Shown here: positions 8,587 through 19,084 of the stretch, one piece after another
Layout of the letters: each line of letters opens with the position of its first letter
How positions within the stretch are numbered: the stretch's first letter is position 1
Program-made: the position numbers and the translations under genes
Notes under the pieces: generated by a model
Told to the model about the DNA's origin: nothing
Seen by the model: only the letters and a program-made list of their open reading frames with translations
Databases searched by the model: none
NCBI RefSeq assembly: GCF_001667075.1
Contig: NZ_LZIL01000033.1
Span: 1-64,000, forward strand
Direction of reading: 5' to 3'
From: Mycobacterium sp. 852014-52450_SCH5900713
GTDB lineage: Bacteria; Actinomycetota; Actinomycetes; Mycobacteriales; Mycobacteriaceae
Length of the DNA: 64,000 nucleotides

Positions 8587-8652
8587 GCGCCGAGCGTAGC
8601 GCCACCGCGGGAATTCCGATCCTTTTTCCCTGCGGCGTTACGCTCGGCACAG

Positions 8653-8688
8653 CGAAACGCCCGAGACCCTAAGGTCCCGGGCGTTTCG
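8653..8688 (-). terminator. Terminator of the S10 operon
   Basis: Hairpin with arms CGAAACGCCCG and CGGGCGTTTCG and an inner GACC/GGTC pair around CTAA, placed just after the rpsQ stop. It has no long T-tract, as is usual in mycobacteria, and it separates rpsQ from atsA. Confidence 0.8.
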
Positions 8689-8702
8689 ATGTCCCGTGGG
8701 GG

Positions 8703-9059
8703 CTACTTGGCCTTCTCGAGGATTTCGACGAGCCGCCACCGTTTGGTCGCCGACGTCGGACGCGTCTCCATCAGCGAGACGCGGTCGCCGATGCCCGCGG
8801 TGCTGTTCTCGTCGTGCGCCTTCACCTTCTTGGTGGTACGGATGATCTTGCCGTACAGCGGGTGACGCACGCGGTCTTCCAGCTCGACCACGATGGTCTT
8901 CTGCATCTTGTCGCTCACCACGTAACCGATGCGGACCTTGCGCCGGCCACGCACCTTCGGGTTGGCCGGAGTGTGCTTGGGGCCCTTCTCTTTCGAGGCG
9001 GTGTCCTTTGCGGCCGCCTTCGGAGCCGCCTTCGGGGCCGCCTTCTTCGCTTCTGCCAT
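8703..9059 (-). CDS. rpsQ: 30S ribosomal protein S17
   Basis: A 118-residue S17 with an Ala/Lys-rich N-terminal extension of about 35 residues (repeated KAAPKAA), as in other mycobacteria; the S17 core starts near [15 protein letters not shown]. It binds 16S rRNA early in 30S assembly. Its start codon shares one base with the rpmC stop (TGATG), so translation is coupled. It is the last gene of the S10 operon here. Confidence 0.97.
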   Translation of the reverse strand: MAEAKKAAPKAAPKAAAKDTASKEKGPKHTPANPKVRGRRKVRIGYVVSDKMQKTIVVELEDRVRHPLYGKIIRTTKKVKAHDENSTAGIGDRVSLMETRPTSATKRWRLVEILEKAK

Positions 9060-9292
9060 CAGGATTCCTTACCGTCGGGCCCGGAAGCCAGGCCCAGTTC
9101 TCGTTCGCGCAGCACGGTGTACACGCGCGCGATCTCCTGTCGCACCGCGCGCAGCCGGCGGTTGTTGGACAGCTGCCCCGTCGCCATCTGGAAACGCAGG
9201 TTGAACAGCTCTTCCTTGGATTCGCGCAGACGCTCGGTCAGCTCCTCGTCGGTGAGCTCACGCAGTTCGCCAGGCGAAATTCCCACTGCCAT
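9059..9292 (-). CDS. rpmC: 50S ribosomal protein L29
   Basis: A 77-residue L29 with the helical hairpin core [20 protein letters not shown] and the signature [15 protein letters not shown]. It lies by the polypeptide exit tunnel. A longer frame runs upstream into rplP, but the ATG at 9292 overlaps the rplP stop as TGATG and gives the family N-terminus. Confidence 0.96.
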   Translation of the reverse strand: MAVGISPGELRELTDEELTERLRESKEELFNLRFQMATGQLSNNRRLRAVRQEIARVYTVLRERELGLASGPDGKES

Positions 9293-9708
9293 CAGAACTG
9301 ATCCTCTCGGGTCACGATGCGTGCCTTGATCGGCAGCTTGTGGATTGCACGGGTAAGGGCCGCCCGGGCCACCTGCTCGTTGGGGTAGCTCAGCTCGAAC
9401 AGCACGCGGCCCGGCTTGACGTTGACCACCCACCATTCCGGCGAGCCCTTACCCGAACCCATCCGGGTTTCGGCGGGCTTCTTGGTCAGCGGGCGGTCCG
9501 GGAAGACGTTGATCCACACCTTGCCGCCACGCTTGATGTGGCGGTTGATCGCGATACGCGCGGACTCGATCTGCCGGTTGGTGACGTAGGCGTGCTCCAG
9601 GGCCTGGATGCCGTAGTCACCGAAGTTCACCGCCGTGCCGCCGCTGGCGATGCCACGCTGGCGGGGGTGGTGCTGCTTGCGGTGTTTAACCCTGCGGGGA
9701 ATCAACAT
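9292..9708 (-). CDS. rplP: 50S ribosomal protein L16
   Basis: A 138-residue protein of normal L16 length, starting [15 protein letters not shown] and carrying the conserved [18 protein letters not shown] near the peptidyl-transferase centre. It contacts 23S rRNA and the A-site tRNA region. It follows rpsC after 3 bases and overlaps rpmC by one base. Confidence 0.97.
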   Translation of the reverse strand: MLIPRRVKHRKQHHPRQRGIASGGTAVNFGDYGIQALEHAYVTNRQIESARIAINRHIKRGGKVWINVFPDRPLTKKPAETRMGSGKGSPEWWVVNVKPGRVLFELSYPNEQVARAALTRAIHKLPIKARIVTREDQF

Positions 9709-9711
9709 GAT

Positions 9712-11101
<1,390 letters not shown>

Positions 11102-11105
<4 letters not shown>

Positions 11106-11383
11106 CGCCGTTTGGCCTTCCGGTCGTCCTTGATGTGTCCCTTGAAGGTTCGCGTCGGCGCGAATTCACCAAGCTTGTGACCGACCATCGACTCGGTGAC
11201 GAACACCGGGACGTGCTTGCGTCCGTCGTGGACGGCAAAGGTGTGACCGATGAAGTCCGGGATGATCGTCGAACGCCGAGACCAGGTCTTGATGACCTGC
11301 TTGGTGTTCTTCTCGTTCTGAACGTCCACCTTCTTGAGGAGGTGGCCGTCGACGAACGGGCCCTTCTTCAGGCTGCGTGGCAT
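11102..11383 (-). CDS. rpsS: 30S ribosomal protein S19
   Basis: A 93-residue S19 of standard length, [19 protein letters not shown], with the conserved [22 protein letters not shown] and [13 protein letters not shown]. It sits in the head of the 30S subunit with S13. It lies 29 bases after rplB and overlaps rplV. Confidence 0.97.
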
Positions 11384-11412
11384 GTGCTTGTACTCCTAGT
11401 CCCGGAACTTCC

Positions 11413-12255
11413 TCAGCGACCGTGCTTCTTGCCGGTGCGCCGGCGCCGGACGATGAGTTTGTTGCTGGCCTTGTTCGGGTGGCGGGTGCGGCCCTCCGGC
11501 TTGCCCCACGGGCTCACCGGGTGGCGACCACCGGAGGTCTTGCCCTCACCACCACCGTGCGGGTGGTCCACCGGGTTCATGACCACACCACGGACCGAGG
11601 GGCGCTTGCCCTTCCACCGCATCCGGCCGGCCTTGCCCCAGTTGATGTTTGCCTGCTCGGCGTTGCCCACCTCGCCGACCGTGGCGCGGCAGCGCACGTC
11701 GACGCGGCGGATTTCACCGCTGGGCATACGCAGCGACGCGTAGGTGCCCTCTTTACCGAGCAGCTGGATGCTCGAGCCGGCGGACCGGGCCAGCTTGGCG
11801 CCACCGCCCGGCCGCAGTTCCACGGCGTGGATCACGGTACCGGCGGGGATGTTGCGCAGTGGCAGGTTGTTGCCGGGCTTGATGTCGGCGTTCGCGCCCG
11901 ACTCCACCACGTCGCCCTGCGAAAGGCCTTGCGGCGCGATGATGTAACGCTTCTCGCCGTCCAGGAAGTGCAGTAGCGCGATGTTGGCGGTCCGGTTCGG
12001 GTCGTACTCGATGTGCGCGACCTTGGCGTTGACGCCGTCCTTGTCGTTGCGACGGAAGTCGATCACCCGGTAGGCCCGCTTGTGGCCGCCGCCCTTGTGG
12101 CGGGTGGTGATGCGGCCGTGTGCGTTACGGCCACCGTGGCCGTGCAGCGGGCGCACCAACGACTTCTCCGGCTCCGACCGGGTGACCTCGGCGAAGTCGG
12201 ACACGCTGGAGCCGCGGCGGCCGGGGGTCGTCGGCTTGTACTTACGAATTGCCAT
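11413..12255 (-). CDS. rplB: 50S ribosomal protein L2
   Basis: A 280-residue L2 of normal length, with an N-terminal OB fold, a C-terminal SH3-like domain and the basic tail [12 protein letters not shown]. The segment [14 protein letters not shown] contains the histidine implicated in peptidyl-transferase function. L2 is a primary 23S rRNA binder at the subunit interface. Confidence 0.98.
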   Translation of the reverse strand: MAIRKYKPTTPGRRGSSVSDFAEVTRSEPEKSLVRPLHGHGGRNAHGRITTRHKGGGHKRAYRVIDFRRNDKDGVNAKVAHIEYDPNRTANIALLHFLDGEKRYIIAPQGLSQGDVVESGANADIKPGNNLPLRNIPAGTVIHAVELRPGGGAKLARSAGSSIQLLGKEGTYASLRMPSGEIRRVDVRCRATVGEVGNAEQANINWGKAGRMRWKGKRPSVRGVVMNPVDHPHGGGEGKTSGGRHPVSPWGKPEGRTRHPNKASNKLIVRRRRTGKKHGR

Positions 12256-12284
12256 GTCTAATCAGGTCTTTCTCTCGCGCGCGG

Positions 12285-12587
12285 CTAGGCCGGGGCCCCG
12301 AACAGGTCGATGGGCTTGCTACCGGGCGCCAGCGTGACGATGGCCCGCTTAGTGCCCTTGCGCTTGCCGTATCCGGTCCTGGTGCGCTTGCGCTTACCCT
12401 GCCGGTTTGCGGTGTTCACCGATGCGACCTTGACGGAGAAGATCTTCTCGATGGCGATCTTGATCTGCGTCTTGTTCGAATCGGGGTGCACCACAAAGGT
12501 GTACACGTTGTCGTCCAGCAGCCCGTAGGACTTTTCCGAGATGACCGGGGCCAGGATGATGTCGCGGGGGTCGGTGATGGTCGCCAT
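12285..12587 (-). CDS. rplW: 50S ribosomal protein L23
   Basis: A 100-residue L23, which sits beside L29 at the tunnel exit and docks trigger factor and SRP. It has [19 protein letters not shown] and the basic loop [20 protein letters not shown]. Its ATG directly follows the rplD stop codon, consistent with coupled translation. Confidence 0.97.
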   Translation of the reverse strand: MATITDPRDIILAPVISEKSYGLLDDNVYTFVVHPDSNKTQIKIAIEKIFSVKVASVNTANRQGKRKRTRTGYGKRKGTKRAIVTLAPGSKPIDLFGAPA

Positions 12588-13268
12588 CTACGCCGTTACC
12601 TCCTCGGTGCTAGCGGTGCTGGCGCCCGCCTGGGCACTGATGTAGGCGTTGAGCGCCTCAACGCTGAACACCACGTCGTCGGAGCGCAGCACGTCATAGG
12701 TGTTGAGCTGGTCGGGCGTCAGGATGTGCACACCGGGCAGGTTGCGCACGCTCTTGGCGCCGGCCTCGTCGCTGCGGCCGATCACGATCAGCACCTTCTT
12801 GCGGTCGGTCAGCGTGCCCAGAAATGCCCTGGCGTTCTTGGTCGACGGCGTCTGGCCCGACACCAGCTCGGTGACCGCATGAATGCGGCCGTTGCGCGCC
12901 CGGTCCGACAACGCGCCGCGCAACGCCGCGACGATCATCTTCTTGGGGGTGCGCTGGGCGTAATCACGGGGCTTGGGGCCGTGCACGACGCCACCGCCGG
13001 TGAACTGCGGGGCCCGCGTCGAACCCTGACGGGCACGACCGGTTCCCTTCTGCCGGTACGGCTTACGTCCACCGCCGCTGACCTCGCCGCGGGTCTTGGT
13101 CGAGTGCGTGCCCTGGCGAGCCGCCGCCCGCTGCGCGGTGACCACCTGGTGCATCAACGCGATATTGGCCGGGGCGTCGAACAATTCGGCCGGCAATTCG
13201 ACGGAGCCGTCGACCTTGCCGTCCGGCGTCTTGACGTCAATCTTGAGTGTCTGGCCTTTAGTCGCCAT
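12588..13268 (-). CDS. rplD: 50S ribosomal protein L4
   Basis: A 226-residue L4. The extended tunnel loop is recognisable as [19 protein letters not shown], followed by [13 protein letters not shown]. In some bacteria L4 also represses the S10 operon through the mRNA leader; whether it does so here is not shown by the sequence. The start shares one base with the rplC stop (TAATG). The C-terminal 20 residues are Ala/Ser/Thr-rich. Confidence 0.97.
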   Translation of the reverse strand: MATKGQTLKIDVKTPDGKVDGSVELPAELFDAPANIALMHQVVTAQRAAARQGTHSTKTRGEVSGGGRKPYRQKGTGRARQGSTRAPQFTGGGVVHGPKPRDYAQRTPKKMIVAALRGALSDRARNGRIHAVTELVSGQTPSTKNARAFLGTLTDRKKVLIVIGRSDEAGAKSVRNLPGVHILTPDQLNTYDVLRSDDVVFSVEALNAYISAQAGASTASTEEVTA

Positions 13269-13921
13269 TACTTCTCACCTCGTTTGATCGCGCTGCGGAC
13301 CACCACGAGCCCACCGGTGCGGCCGGGGACCGCGCCCTTGATCAGCAGCACGCCGTTCTCGGCATCAACCTTGTGCACCACCAGGTTCTGCACCGTCACC
13401 CGGTCGTTACCCATCCGGCCGGCCATCCGGGTGCCCTTGAAGACGCGCGCGGGCGTGGCGCAGCCGCCGATGGAACCGGGACGGCGGTGCACCGCCTGGG
13501 CGCCGTGGCTGGCGCCCTGGCCCTTGAAGCCGTGGCGCTTCATGGTGCCGGCGAAGCCCTTGCCCTTGGAGGTACCGGTCACGTCGACATAGGCGCCGTC
13601 GGCGAAGATCTCCGCCGTCAGCTCCTGGCCGACTTCGTATTCGCTGGTCGCGGCCTCGTCATCCAGCCGCAGCTCGGCGAGGTGCCGGCGCGGGTTCACG
13701 CCCGCGGCGCTGTATTGACCGGTCACCGGCTTGTTCACCTTGCGGGGGCTGATCTCGCCGTAGGCCAGCTGGACGGCGCTGTAGCCGTCGCGCTCGGGCG
13801 TGCGGATGCGGGTGACCACGTTGGGCCCCGCTTTGACCACCGTCACGGGGACGACCCGGTTGTTCTCGTCGAACACCTGCGTCATGCCCAGCTTGGTACC
13901 CAGAATGCCTTTTCTTGCCAT
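13268..13921 (-). CDS. rplC: 50S ribosomal protein L3
   Basis: A 217-residue L3 starting [20 protein letters not shown], with the central [20 protein letters not shown] segment that reaches towards the peptidyl-transferase centre. It is one of the first proteins to bind 23S rRNA. It begins 15 bases after rpsJ in the same operon. Confidence 0.98.
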   Translation of the reverse strand: MARKGILGTKLGMTQVFDENNRVVPVTVVKAGPNVVTRIRTPERDGYSAVQLAYGEISPRKVNKPVTGQYSAAGVNPRRHLAELRLDDEAATSEYEVGQELTAEIFADGAYVDVTGTSKGKGFAGTMKRHGFKGQGASHGAQAVHRRPGSIGGCATPARVFKGTRMAGRMGNDRVTVQNLVVHKVDAENGVLLIKGAVPGRTGGLVVVRSAIKRGEK

Positions 13922-13936
13922 GAGTTCACCAAGCCC

Positions 13937-14242
13937 CTACTGGATGTTGACGTCGACACTGGCCGGAAGGTCGATGCGCATCAGCGCGTCGACGGTCTTC
14001 GGCGTCGGGTCGAGGATGTCGATCAACCGCTTGTGAGTACGCATCTCGAAGTGCTCCCGCGAGTCCTTGTACTTATGCGGAGAGCGAATGACGCAGTACA
14101 CGTTCTTCTCAGTCGGCAGCGGCACCGGACCTACGACACTGGCACCCGTGCGGACGACGGTCTCGACGATTTTGCGCGCCGATGCGTCGATGGCCTCATG
14201 GTCGTAGGCCTTGAGCCTGATGCGGATCTTTTGTCCCGCCAC
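13937..14242 (-). CDS. rpsJ: 30S ribosomal protein S10 (NusE)
   Basis: A 101-residue S10, the first gene of the operon. It also acts as NusE in antitermination with NusB. It carries [20 protein letters not shown] and [19 protein letters not shown]. The open frame extends another 118 codons upstream, but the GTG at 14242 has AGGAG 5 bases before it and gives the exact family N-terminus. A long leader precedes it. Confidence 0.97.
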   Translation of the reverse strand: MAGQKIRIRLKAYDHEAIDASARKIVETVVRTGASVVGPVPLPTEKNVYCVIRSPHKYKDSREHFEMRTHKRLIDILDPTPKTVDALMRIDLPASVDVNIQ

Positions 14243-14626
14243 GCTTCTCCTACCCTCACTCCACTTACAAAAATCCGTGTCCGGACCTGGTGCTCCCAGC
14301 GCGCTGATCGAGCCCGGGTCAACCCTGGGCCGATCGAGCGTCGCGCCGGATACTGCGCCGCTGTTTACCTGTCGTGGTCCACCGGCCCCCGCGGTCGGGT
14401 GTGTCACCCTCACGCAGCCTGGACCGCGGCAAAATTTGTCGCGCTCCAAGGATGGGACCGGACGCGCCCGTTTGGGCGCTGGTCGTATGCCCGACCAGGC
14501 GCAAACCCGGCCCAAGGCAACCTGAACAGTATGCCCTAGATCGTGGGTTTGGCCAAATCCCGGCCGAACGCCGCCGACGCGGCCCCGCCGGGCGGCCAAC
14601 CCGCTGGTCAGCGGCCGTAGCCGGCC
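14243..14626 (-). promoter_or_regulatory. S10 operon leader and candidate promoter
   Basis: No gene was found in these 384 bases. On the minus strand TACTGT (14531-14526) fits the -10 pattern, with TTGGCC (14556-14551) 19 bases upstream as a poor -35. Transcription from there would give a leader of about 275 bases before rpsJ, long enough for regulation. I could not assign a known riboswitch or protein-binding fold by eye. Confidence 0.35.
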
Positions 14627-15283
14627 TCAGGCACCCGCCGATTCGACGCTCGCCGCGTCGGCCCGGTTGTGTGCGCGCTGAACATAGAGGAAACCGTCGA
14701 CGGACGCGAGCGCGCACTCGCGGTAATCGAAGTCGGGAAGCGTGGAAAGGCGCCCCAGCACCAGGGGGCCGATGAGGAGCGCGATGGCCCGGGAGCGGTC
14801 CACCTCGCCGAGTTCGGCGGCCTCCGGGCTGTCGAAGATGGCGTCGAACGGGGCCGCGTACTGCTGGGCGATGCGCTCGCGCAGCGTGGTGATCGCCGCG
14901 CTGTCCGCCGCCTGGCTGTCGCGGGGTTCCGGCATCTCGTCCAGGTCGCGGCCCAGGGCCAGCCACGACATCGCCGTCATGACGGCGGGCGCCTGGGCCA
15001 CCGACTCGGCCTGCGCCAACACCACCGCCACCAGGCGGTCGCGCAGCGAACCCTCGGCCGGCGGCGCGGGTGACGGCGGGATGAGGCTGTTGAAAGCCGC
15101 TGCCAGCAAATCGTTTCCGCTCGGGAAGTGGCGATACAACGTGGCCCTCGCGACGTTGGCGGTACGGGTGACCGCGTCGACGGTCACCGCGCTGGGACCA
15201 CCGGAACTCAGCAGCGCGGCGGCGGCCTCGAGCAAACGGGCCCGCGAGCGCGCTGGGCGGGGGTCGCTGGTGCTGCCAGTGAT
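14627..15283 (-). CDS. TetR-family repressor of the adjacent efflux gene
   Basis: The protein is recognisable from LLEAAAALLSSGGPSAVTVD onward, with the TetR helix-turn-helix VTRTANVARATLYRHFPSG. The rest is a C-terminal ligand domain with no assigned specificity. The start is unusual. The first standard in-frame start is a TTG at 15235, inside helix 1, with no ribosome-binding site. A strong GGGAGG at 15298-15293 instead points to an ATC codon at 15283-15281, giving a 218-residue protein whose N-terminus MTGSTSDPRPARSRARLLEA looks normal for the family. I give the ATC start; if only standard codons are allowed, the gene is 14627-15235. It diverges from a DHA2 transporter gene over two palindromes. 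Confidence 0.8.
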   Translation of the reverse strand: MTGSTSDPRPARSRARLLEAAAALLSSGGPSAVTVDAVTRTANVARATLYRHFPSGNDLLAAAFNSLIPPSPAPPAEGSLRDRLVAVVLAQAESVAQAPAVMTAMSWLALGRDLDEMPEPRDSQAADSAAITTLRERIAQQYAAPFDAIFDSPEAAELGEVDRSRAIALLIGPLVLGRLSTLPDFDYRECALASVDGFLYVQRAHNRADAASVESAGA

Positions 15284-15310
15284 TGTGACCCACCTCCCTG
15301 TTTGGAAACG

Positions 15311-15343
15311 AGACTATCGGTCTACCTACAAGACTGTCGGTCT
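15311..15343. promoter_or_regulatory. Tandem palindromic TetR operators
   Basis: AGACTATCGGTCT (15311-15323) and AGACTGTCGGTCT (15331-15343) differ at one base and have centres 20 bp apart. Each is an inverted repeat, AGAC-N5-GTCT. They lie between the TetR gene and the efflux gene, where a TetR repressor would control both. The 20-bp spacing places two dimers on nearly the same face of the helix. Confidence 0.7.
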
Positions 15344-15378
15344 CGAAACTTCCCAACGCCACCGTGAGGAGGCGCATC

Positions 15379-16974
15379 ATGGTCGAAACCCTGGTCCGGC
15401 CTGACCAGCGTACTGATGCGGTCAGCATCGGCAATAGTCCCCGAGCGCGAAACTGGACGCTGGCCGTCGCCTGCATGGGAGTCGCCCTGGTTGTCGCCTC
15501 GATGACGGCCTTGAACACCGCGCTGGGAGACCTCGCGGTGGCCACCTCGGCCACCCAGTCCCAGCTGAACTGGATCGTCGACGGATACACCGTGGCCCTG
15601 GCGTGTCTGCTCTTGCCCGCCGGCGCGATCGGCGACCGCTACGGCAGGCGCGGCGCCCTGCTGATCGGTTTGGTGGTCTTCTCGGTCGGCTCGATGGCTC
15701 CGGCGATGCTGCACAGCCCGGCGCAGATCATCGCCGGCCGCGCGGCGGCCGGGATCGGCGCCGCCTTCGTGATGCCGGCGACGCTGTCGCTGCTGAGCGT
15801 GGCCTATCCGAAAGCCCAGCGCACCAAGGCGGTTGGGATCTGGGCCGGCACGGCCGGATCCGGTGGCGTGCTGGGCATGATCGGTTCCGGTTTGCTGCTT
15901 CGCTTTTGGGACTGGCACGCGATCTTCTGGTCACTGGGCGCCGCCGGGCTGGTGATCTTCGCGCTGGCGTGCACCGTCGCTTCGTCCCGCGACAGCGGCG
16001 CCCCGCGGATCGATGGGCTGGGCGCGGTCCTGATCGGCGCCGCGCTGGCGATCGCCGTGGCGGCGATCCTGGAGGCGCCGACCCGCGGATGGAGCGACCC
16101 CCTGGTCTGGGGCGGGCTGGTCGCGGGCGCGGTGCTCGCGGCGGCGTTCGGTGCCGTCGAGCTGCGCCTCGCCTGGCGCAGCAGGCAACCCCTGCTCGAC
16201 GTCCGGTTGTTCGCCGACCCGAATTTCGCCACCGGCGTCGCCGCGATCGTCATCCTGTTCGGCGCCACGTTCGGGTTCTTCTACATCGGCATGCAATACG
16301 TGCAACAGATCATGGGCTACTCGGCCCTGGCGACGGCAATCTCCTTCGGCCCGTTCATGGTGCCGCTGGGCATCTTCTCGGCGCTGTCGTTCTGGTACGT
16401 GCCCAAGCTGGGCCTGCGGCTGGTGCTGTTCATCGGCACGCTGCTGATGGCGGTCGGCTTCGCGTGCATGTACCGGTTGAACCTGCACTCTTCCTATCTG
16501 GAATTCGCCTGGCCCACACTGATCCTGGCAACCGGCATCGGAATCTGCACGGCGCCGACGACATCGGCGATCATGGGTGCGGTGCCCGACGAGAAGCAGG
16601 GCGTCGCCTCCGCGGTGAACGATACGTCCCGGGAGATGGGCGGCGCGTTGGGAATCGCGGTGGCGGGTTCGATTCTGGCCGGCCGCTATTCGCACGAGCT
16701 CGCCCCGAAGCTGGCGGGCTTTCCCGGGCCGGTCCGGGGGCCGGCCACCGATTCGCTGGCCAAGGCGGTCGAGGTGGCGGGCCGGATGGGGCCCCAGGGC
16801 CGCCAGCTGGCCGACATCAGCAAGTCCGCGTTCCTGGCGGCCTTGCACGCGTCGACCATCACGATGGCCGTGATCGTCGCCGCCGCCGCGCTGCTGATCG
16901 CGGTTTGGGCGCCGGGCCGCGACGGCCGGCAGCTTCGGCCGGTACGCGGGATGCTGTCCGGCCGCCATCGCTGA
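15379..16974 (+). CDS. DHA2-type major facilitator drug transporter
   Basis: A 531-residue proton-driven exporter with 14 predicted membrane segments, the DHA2/QacA-EmrB type. Motif A appears as GDRYGRRG in the loop after helix 2, preceded by the typical WIVDGYTVALA. A central motif C-like stretch, GTAGSGGVLGMIGSG, supports an antiporter role. The ATG at 15379 has GAGGAGG 6 bases upstream; an in-frame GTG at 15364 overlaps that site and is not preferred. Control by the divergent TetR repressor is likely. Substrates cannot be told from the sequence. Confidence 0.92.
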   Translation: MVETLVRPDQRTDAVSIGNSPRARNWTLAVACMGVALVVASMTALNTALGDLAVATSATQSQLNWIVDGYTVALACLLLPAGAIGDRYGRRGALLIGLVVFSVGSMAPAMLHSPAQIIAGRAAAGIGAAFVMPATLSLLSVAYPKAQRTKAVGIWAGTAGSGGVLGMIGSGLLLRFWDWHAIFWSLGAAGLVIFALACTVASSRDSGAPRIDGLGAVLIGAALAIAVAAILEAPTRGWSDPLVWGGLVAGAVLAAAFGAVELRLAWRSRQPLLDVRLFADPNFATGVAAIVILFGATFGFFYIGMQYVQQIMGYSALATAISFGPFMVPLGIFSALSFWYVPKLGLRLVLFIGTLLMAVGFACMYRLNLHSSYLEFAWPTLILATGIGICTAPTTSAIMGAVPDEKQGVASAVNDTSREMGGALGIAVAGSILAGRYSHELAPKLAGFPGPVRGPATDSLAKAVEVAGRMGPQGRQLADISKSAFLAALHASTITMAVIVAAAALLIAVWAPGRDGRQLRPVRGMLSGRHR

Positions 16975-17033
16975 CACGCCGCCGGGGCGCGACCGCTTCG
17001 GCCAATGCTGTTGTCCGACAGCGGGTTCAACGC

Positions 17034-17066
17034 TTGAAAATGTCTGCCGGTTCTGGTATCACCAGA
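17034..17066 (+). promoter_or_regulatory. Promoter-like element with palindrome
   Basis: TTGAAA (17034-17039) and TATCAC (17057-17062) are 17 bases apart, an acceptable sigma-A-type pair. The palindrome TCTGGT-ATC-ACCAGA (17052-17066) covers the -10, so a dimeric regulator could block it. Confidence 0.35.
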
Positions 17067-17103
17067 CGTATATCGACAGATACAGATCATCTCTGCGAGC
17101 GAG

Positions 17104-17424
17104 GTGGATGTGGTGTTGATGGGTGTTGCGAGCGTGGTCGAGCCGGTATGCCCGGTGATGCATGAGGCGGCGGCGATCGTGGAGGCCGAATGGGTACGCC
17201 TGAGGCGAGAGAGCGAGCCGGCTCGGCACCCCAGCTGTGAGTTTCCCACGGCGCGGCGCTGCCGGCGCCAGACGAGCACCCTGGTGTCCACCGAATCGAC
17301 GCGCGCCGGCCGCGCGGCGCACACCCTCGGGCGGCGGACTCGCTGGCCGGCCTCCCTGATCTGGGCCCGGCAGCGTTCACCTCCGGCCTGCCGGCATGTT
17401 TCACGCATCGGCGAAGGGAGGTAA
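17104..17424 (+). CDS. Doubtful small basic hypothetical protein
   Basis: A 106-codon frame starting GTG, 35 bases after the expected start site of the promoter-like element. The N-terminal third (AAAIVEAEWVRLRRESE) reads like real helical protein, while the rest is Arg/Ser/Pro-rich and could be non-coding. A GAGG at 17101-17104 would better serve a start at 17113 or 17119. I do not recognise the family. Confidence 0.3.
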   Translation: MDVVLMGVASVVEPVCPVMHEAAAIVEAEWVRLRRESEPARHPSCEFPTARRCRRQTSTLVSTESTRAGRAAHTLGRRTRWPASLIWARQRSPPACRHVSRIGEGR

Positions 17425-17579
17425 CCGAGAAGAGACAAGCACGGGTAATCGAACAGTGAAATGGCGACCGTGCAGTCCACGAATATTGCGACGCTATTGT
17501 CGCGTGACGCACCACCTGCGCGCGCACTGCCACTCGACGTGGCCATCTACGTGGACCGCATGAACAATCGCCGCTCGCG

Positions 17580-17614
17580 GGGCGGGCCTCATGCCTCAGC
17601 CTTGAGGCCCGCCC
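17580..17614 (-). terminator. Terminator of the mycofactocin operon
   Basis: A perfect 12-base inverted repeat, GGGCGGGCCTCA and TGAGGCCCGCCC, around an 11-base loop, placed 11 bases after the mftG stop. It has no T-tract. Confidence 0.75.
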
Positions 17615-17625
17615 TCACGCACGCA

Positions 17626-19065
17626 TCACCGAACGAATTCGGCGGCGCGATGACCGAGCATGACGATGCTGGCGTGCGGCCCCCGGCTGGTGATTTCGGG
17701 CAGGATCGAGCCGTCGATCACCCAAAGGTTGTCGATACCGTGCACCCGGCAGCGATGGTCTACGACGGCTCGCGGGTCGGTATCGGCGCCCATCGGCGCT
17801 GTGCCGCAGAGATGTTGCGACGTGGACCATACGGGTTCACCGACATGCGTTGCGGTACGCGCCAATTCGCGGGCAAGTTCGGCGCCTTGGCGTAGCGCCG
17901 CGACGTCTTCGGGCTCGCTGTCGTAGCGGTGCTCGATGCGGGGCGCCGCCTCGGGATCCGCCGACGCCAGCGCAATACGCCCACGTGCGCGCGGCCGCAT
18001 GAGCGCAACCCCGATGTGCGGCCAGTCGGCATGACCGGCGGTGCCGTCCCCGGTCATCGCGACGAATCCCCCTGTGTACGGTCTGATCTCGAGCCCGTCG
18101 GCGGTGCTGAGTACGACTTCGAGCACCGGCCGGCCGGGAGCCACCGTCCAGTCGGTGGGCAACACCCATTCGGGGTGATCGCTGAACGACGTCCCCACCG
18201 GCAGCGGCTTCACCACGGGTACGCCGACGGACCGCAGCCCCTTCTCGGCTCCGATGCCGGAGAGCATCAGCAGCTGCGCCGTTTGGATGGCGCCGGCACA
18301 CAGCACGATCCGGTCCGCGGTCAGCGTCAAGCGGCCGTGCGGGCCGATCGCGTCGACACCCGCGGCGGCGGCGCCGGCGAAGCGCAACCGCGCGGCGCGC
18401 GTCCGGGAGTGCAATGTCAGATTCGGCCGGCGCAGCGCCGGCAGCAGAAATCCCGCGCCGGATCCGGTACGCACACCGTCCACGATGTTGAGCGGGACGG
18501 CGCCTACTCCCGAAACCAGTTCCGGCCCACAGTCATTGAGATCTTCGATCCAGTCGAACCCGGCGCGCTGCGCGGCGGTGATGAAACGCTCGGTGGTTCC
18601 CGTCATTTCGTGGGTACGACGGACCCGGATGGGACCGCTGTCGCCATGGGCCGGCCCGCTGAAGTCCAGGTCGGTCTCGATGGCGCGGAAGCTTTCGAGG
18701 ACGTCGGACCAGGCCCAGCCGGGTAGCGATAACCGGTCGAAGTCGCGCGGCAATCCGCGGCAGAAGTAGCCGCCATTGATTGCGCCCGAGCCACCGACCG
18801 TCGCCCCGCGCACGATCGGATGCGCGCGCATGGGTCGATCGGTCAGGCTGGTCTGATAACGGCACACCAGCGGGCTGCCGACCCCGATCGGCAGCTGCAA
18901 CCCGTTCGCGGTCTGAGCGAGCAATCCCGGATCATCGAGGGCCGGCCCCGCCTCGAGGACGGTCACCGCGCAGCCCGGCTCGGCAGAAAGACGTTCGGCG
19001 ACAACCGATCCAGCGCTACCGGCACCGACGATCAGCACGTCGCTGTGCGGGGCGGCCTTACTCAA
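17626..19065 (-). CDS. mftG: Mycofactocin system GMC oxidoreductase MftG
   Basis: A 479-residue FAD-dependent GMC-family oxidoreductase. The N-terminal Rossmann motif VGAGSAGS (13-20) binds the ADP part of FAD, RGATVGGSGAINGG is the second GMC signature, and the C-terminal HLCGTAPMG plus DNLWVIDGSILPE carry the catalytic histidine region. In the family, MftG is thought to reoxidise mycofactocinol and pass electrons to the respiratory chain during alcohol oxidation. It is the last gene of mftABCDEFG, 19 bases after mftF. Confidence 0.95.
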   Translation of the reverse strand: MSKAAPHSDVLIVGAGSAGSVVAERLSAEPGCAVTVLEAGPALDDPGLLAQTANGLQLPIGVGSPLVCRYQTSLTDRPMRAHPIVRGATVGGSGAINGGYFCRGLPRDFDRLSLPGWAWSDVLESFRAIETDLDFSGPAHGDSGPIRVRRTHEMTGTTERFITAAQRAGFDWIEDLNDCGPELVSGVGAVPLNIVDGVRTGSGAGFLLPALRRPNLTLHSRTRAARLRFAGAAAAGVDAIGPHGRLTLTADRIVLCAGAIQTAQLLMLSGIGAEKGLRSVGVPVVKPLPVGTSFSDHPEWVLPTDWTVAPGRPVLEVVLSTADGLEIRPYTGGFVAMTGDGTAGHADWPHIGVALMRPRARGRIALASADPEAAPRIEHRYDSEPEDVAALRQGAELARELARTATHVGEPVWSTSQHLCGTAPMGADTDPRAVVDHRCRVHGIDNLWVIDGSILPEITSRGPHASIVMLGHRAAEFVR

Positions 19066-19084
19066 GGGCGGGTCAAGGTGGCGG

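Larger units (their letters stand above)
16975..17625. other. Long intergenic region between efflux gene and mftG
   Basis: About 650 bases without a well-supported gene. It contains a promoter-like element overlapping a palindrome (17034-17066), a small doubtful reading frame (17104-17424) with an AGGGAGG just before its stop, a second short frame from 17461 that runs into antisense of mftG, and the mft terminator at 17580-17614. In M. tuberculosis two hypothetical genes (Rv0698, Rv0699) lie at this place; I cannot confirm homology. Confidence 0.5.

Noticed and set aside
17461..17895. Plus-strand frame starting MATVQSTNIATLLSRD
   Set aside because: Its first 35 residues look plausible, but it continues through the mft terminator and antisense of mftG, and its nearest ribosome-binding site is 40 bases away.
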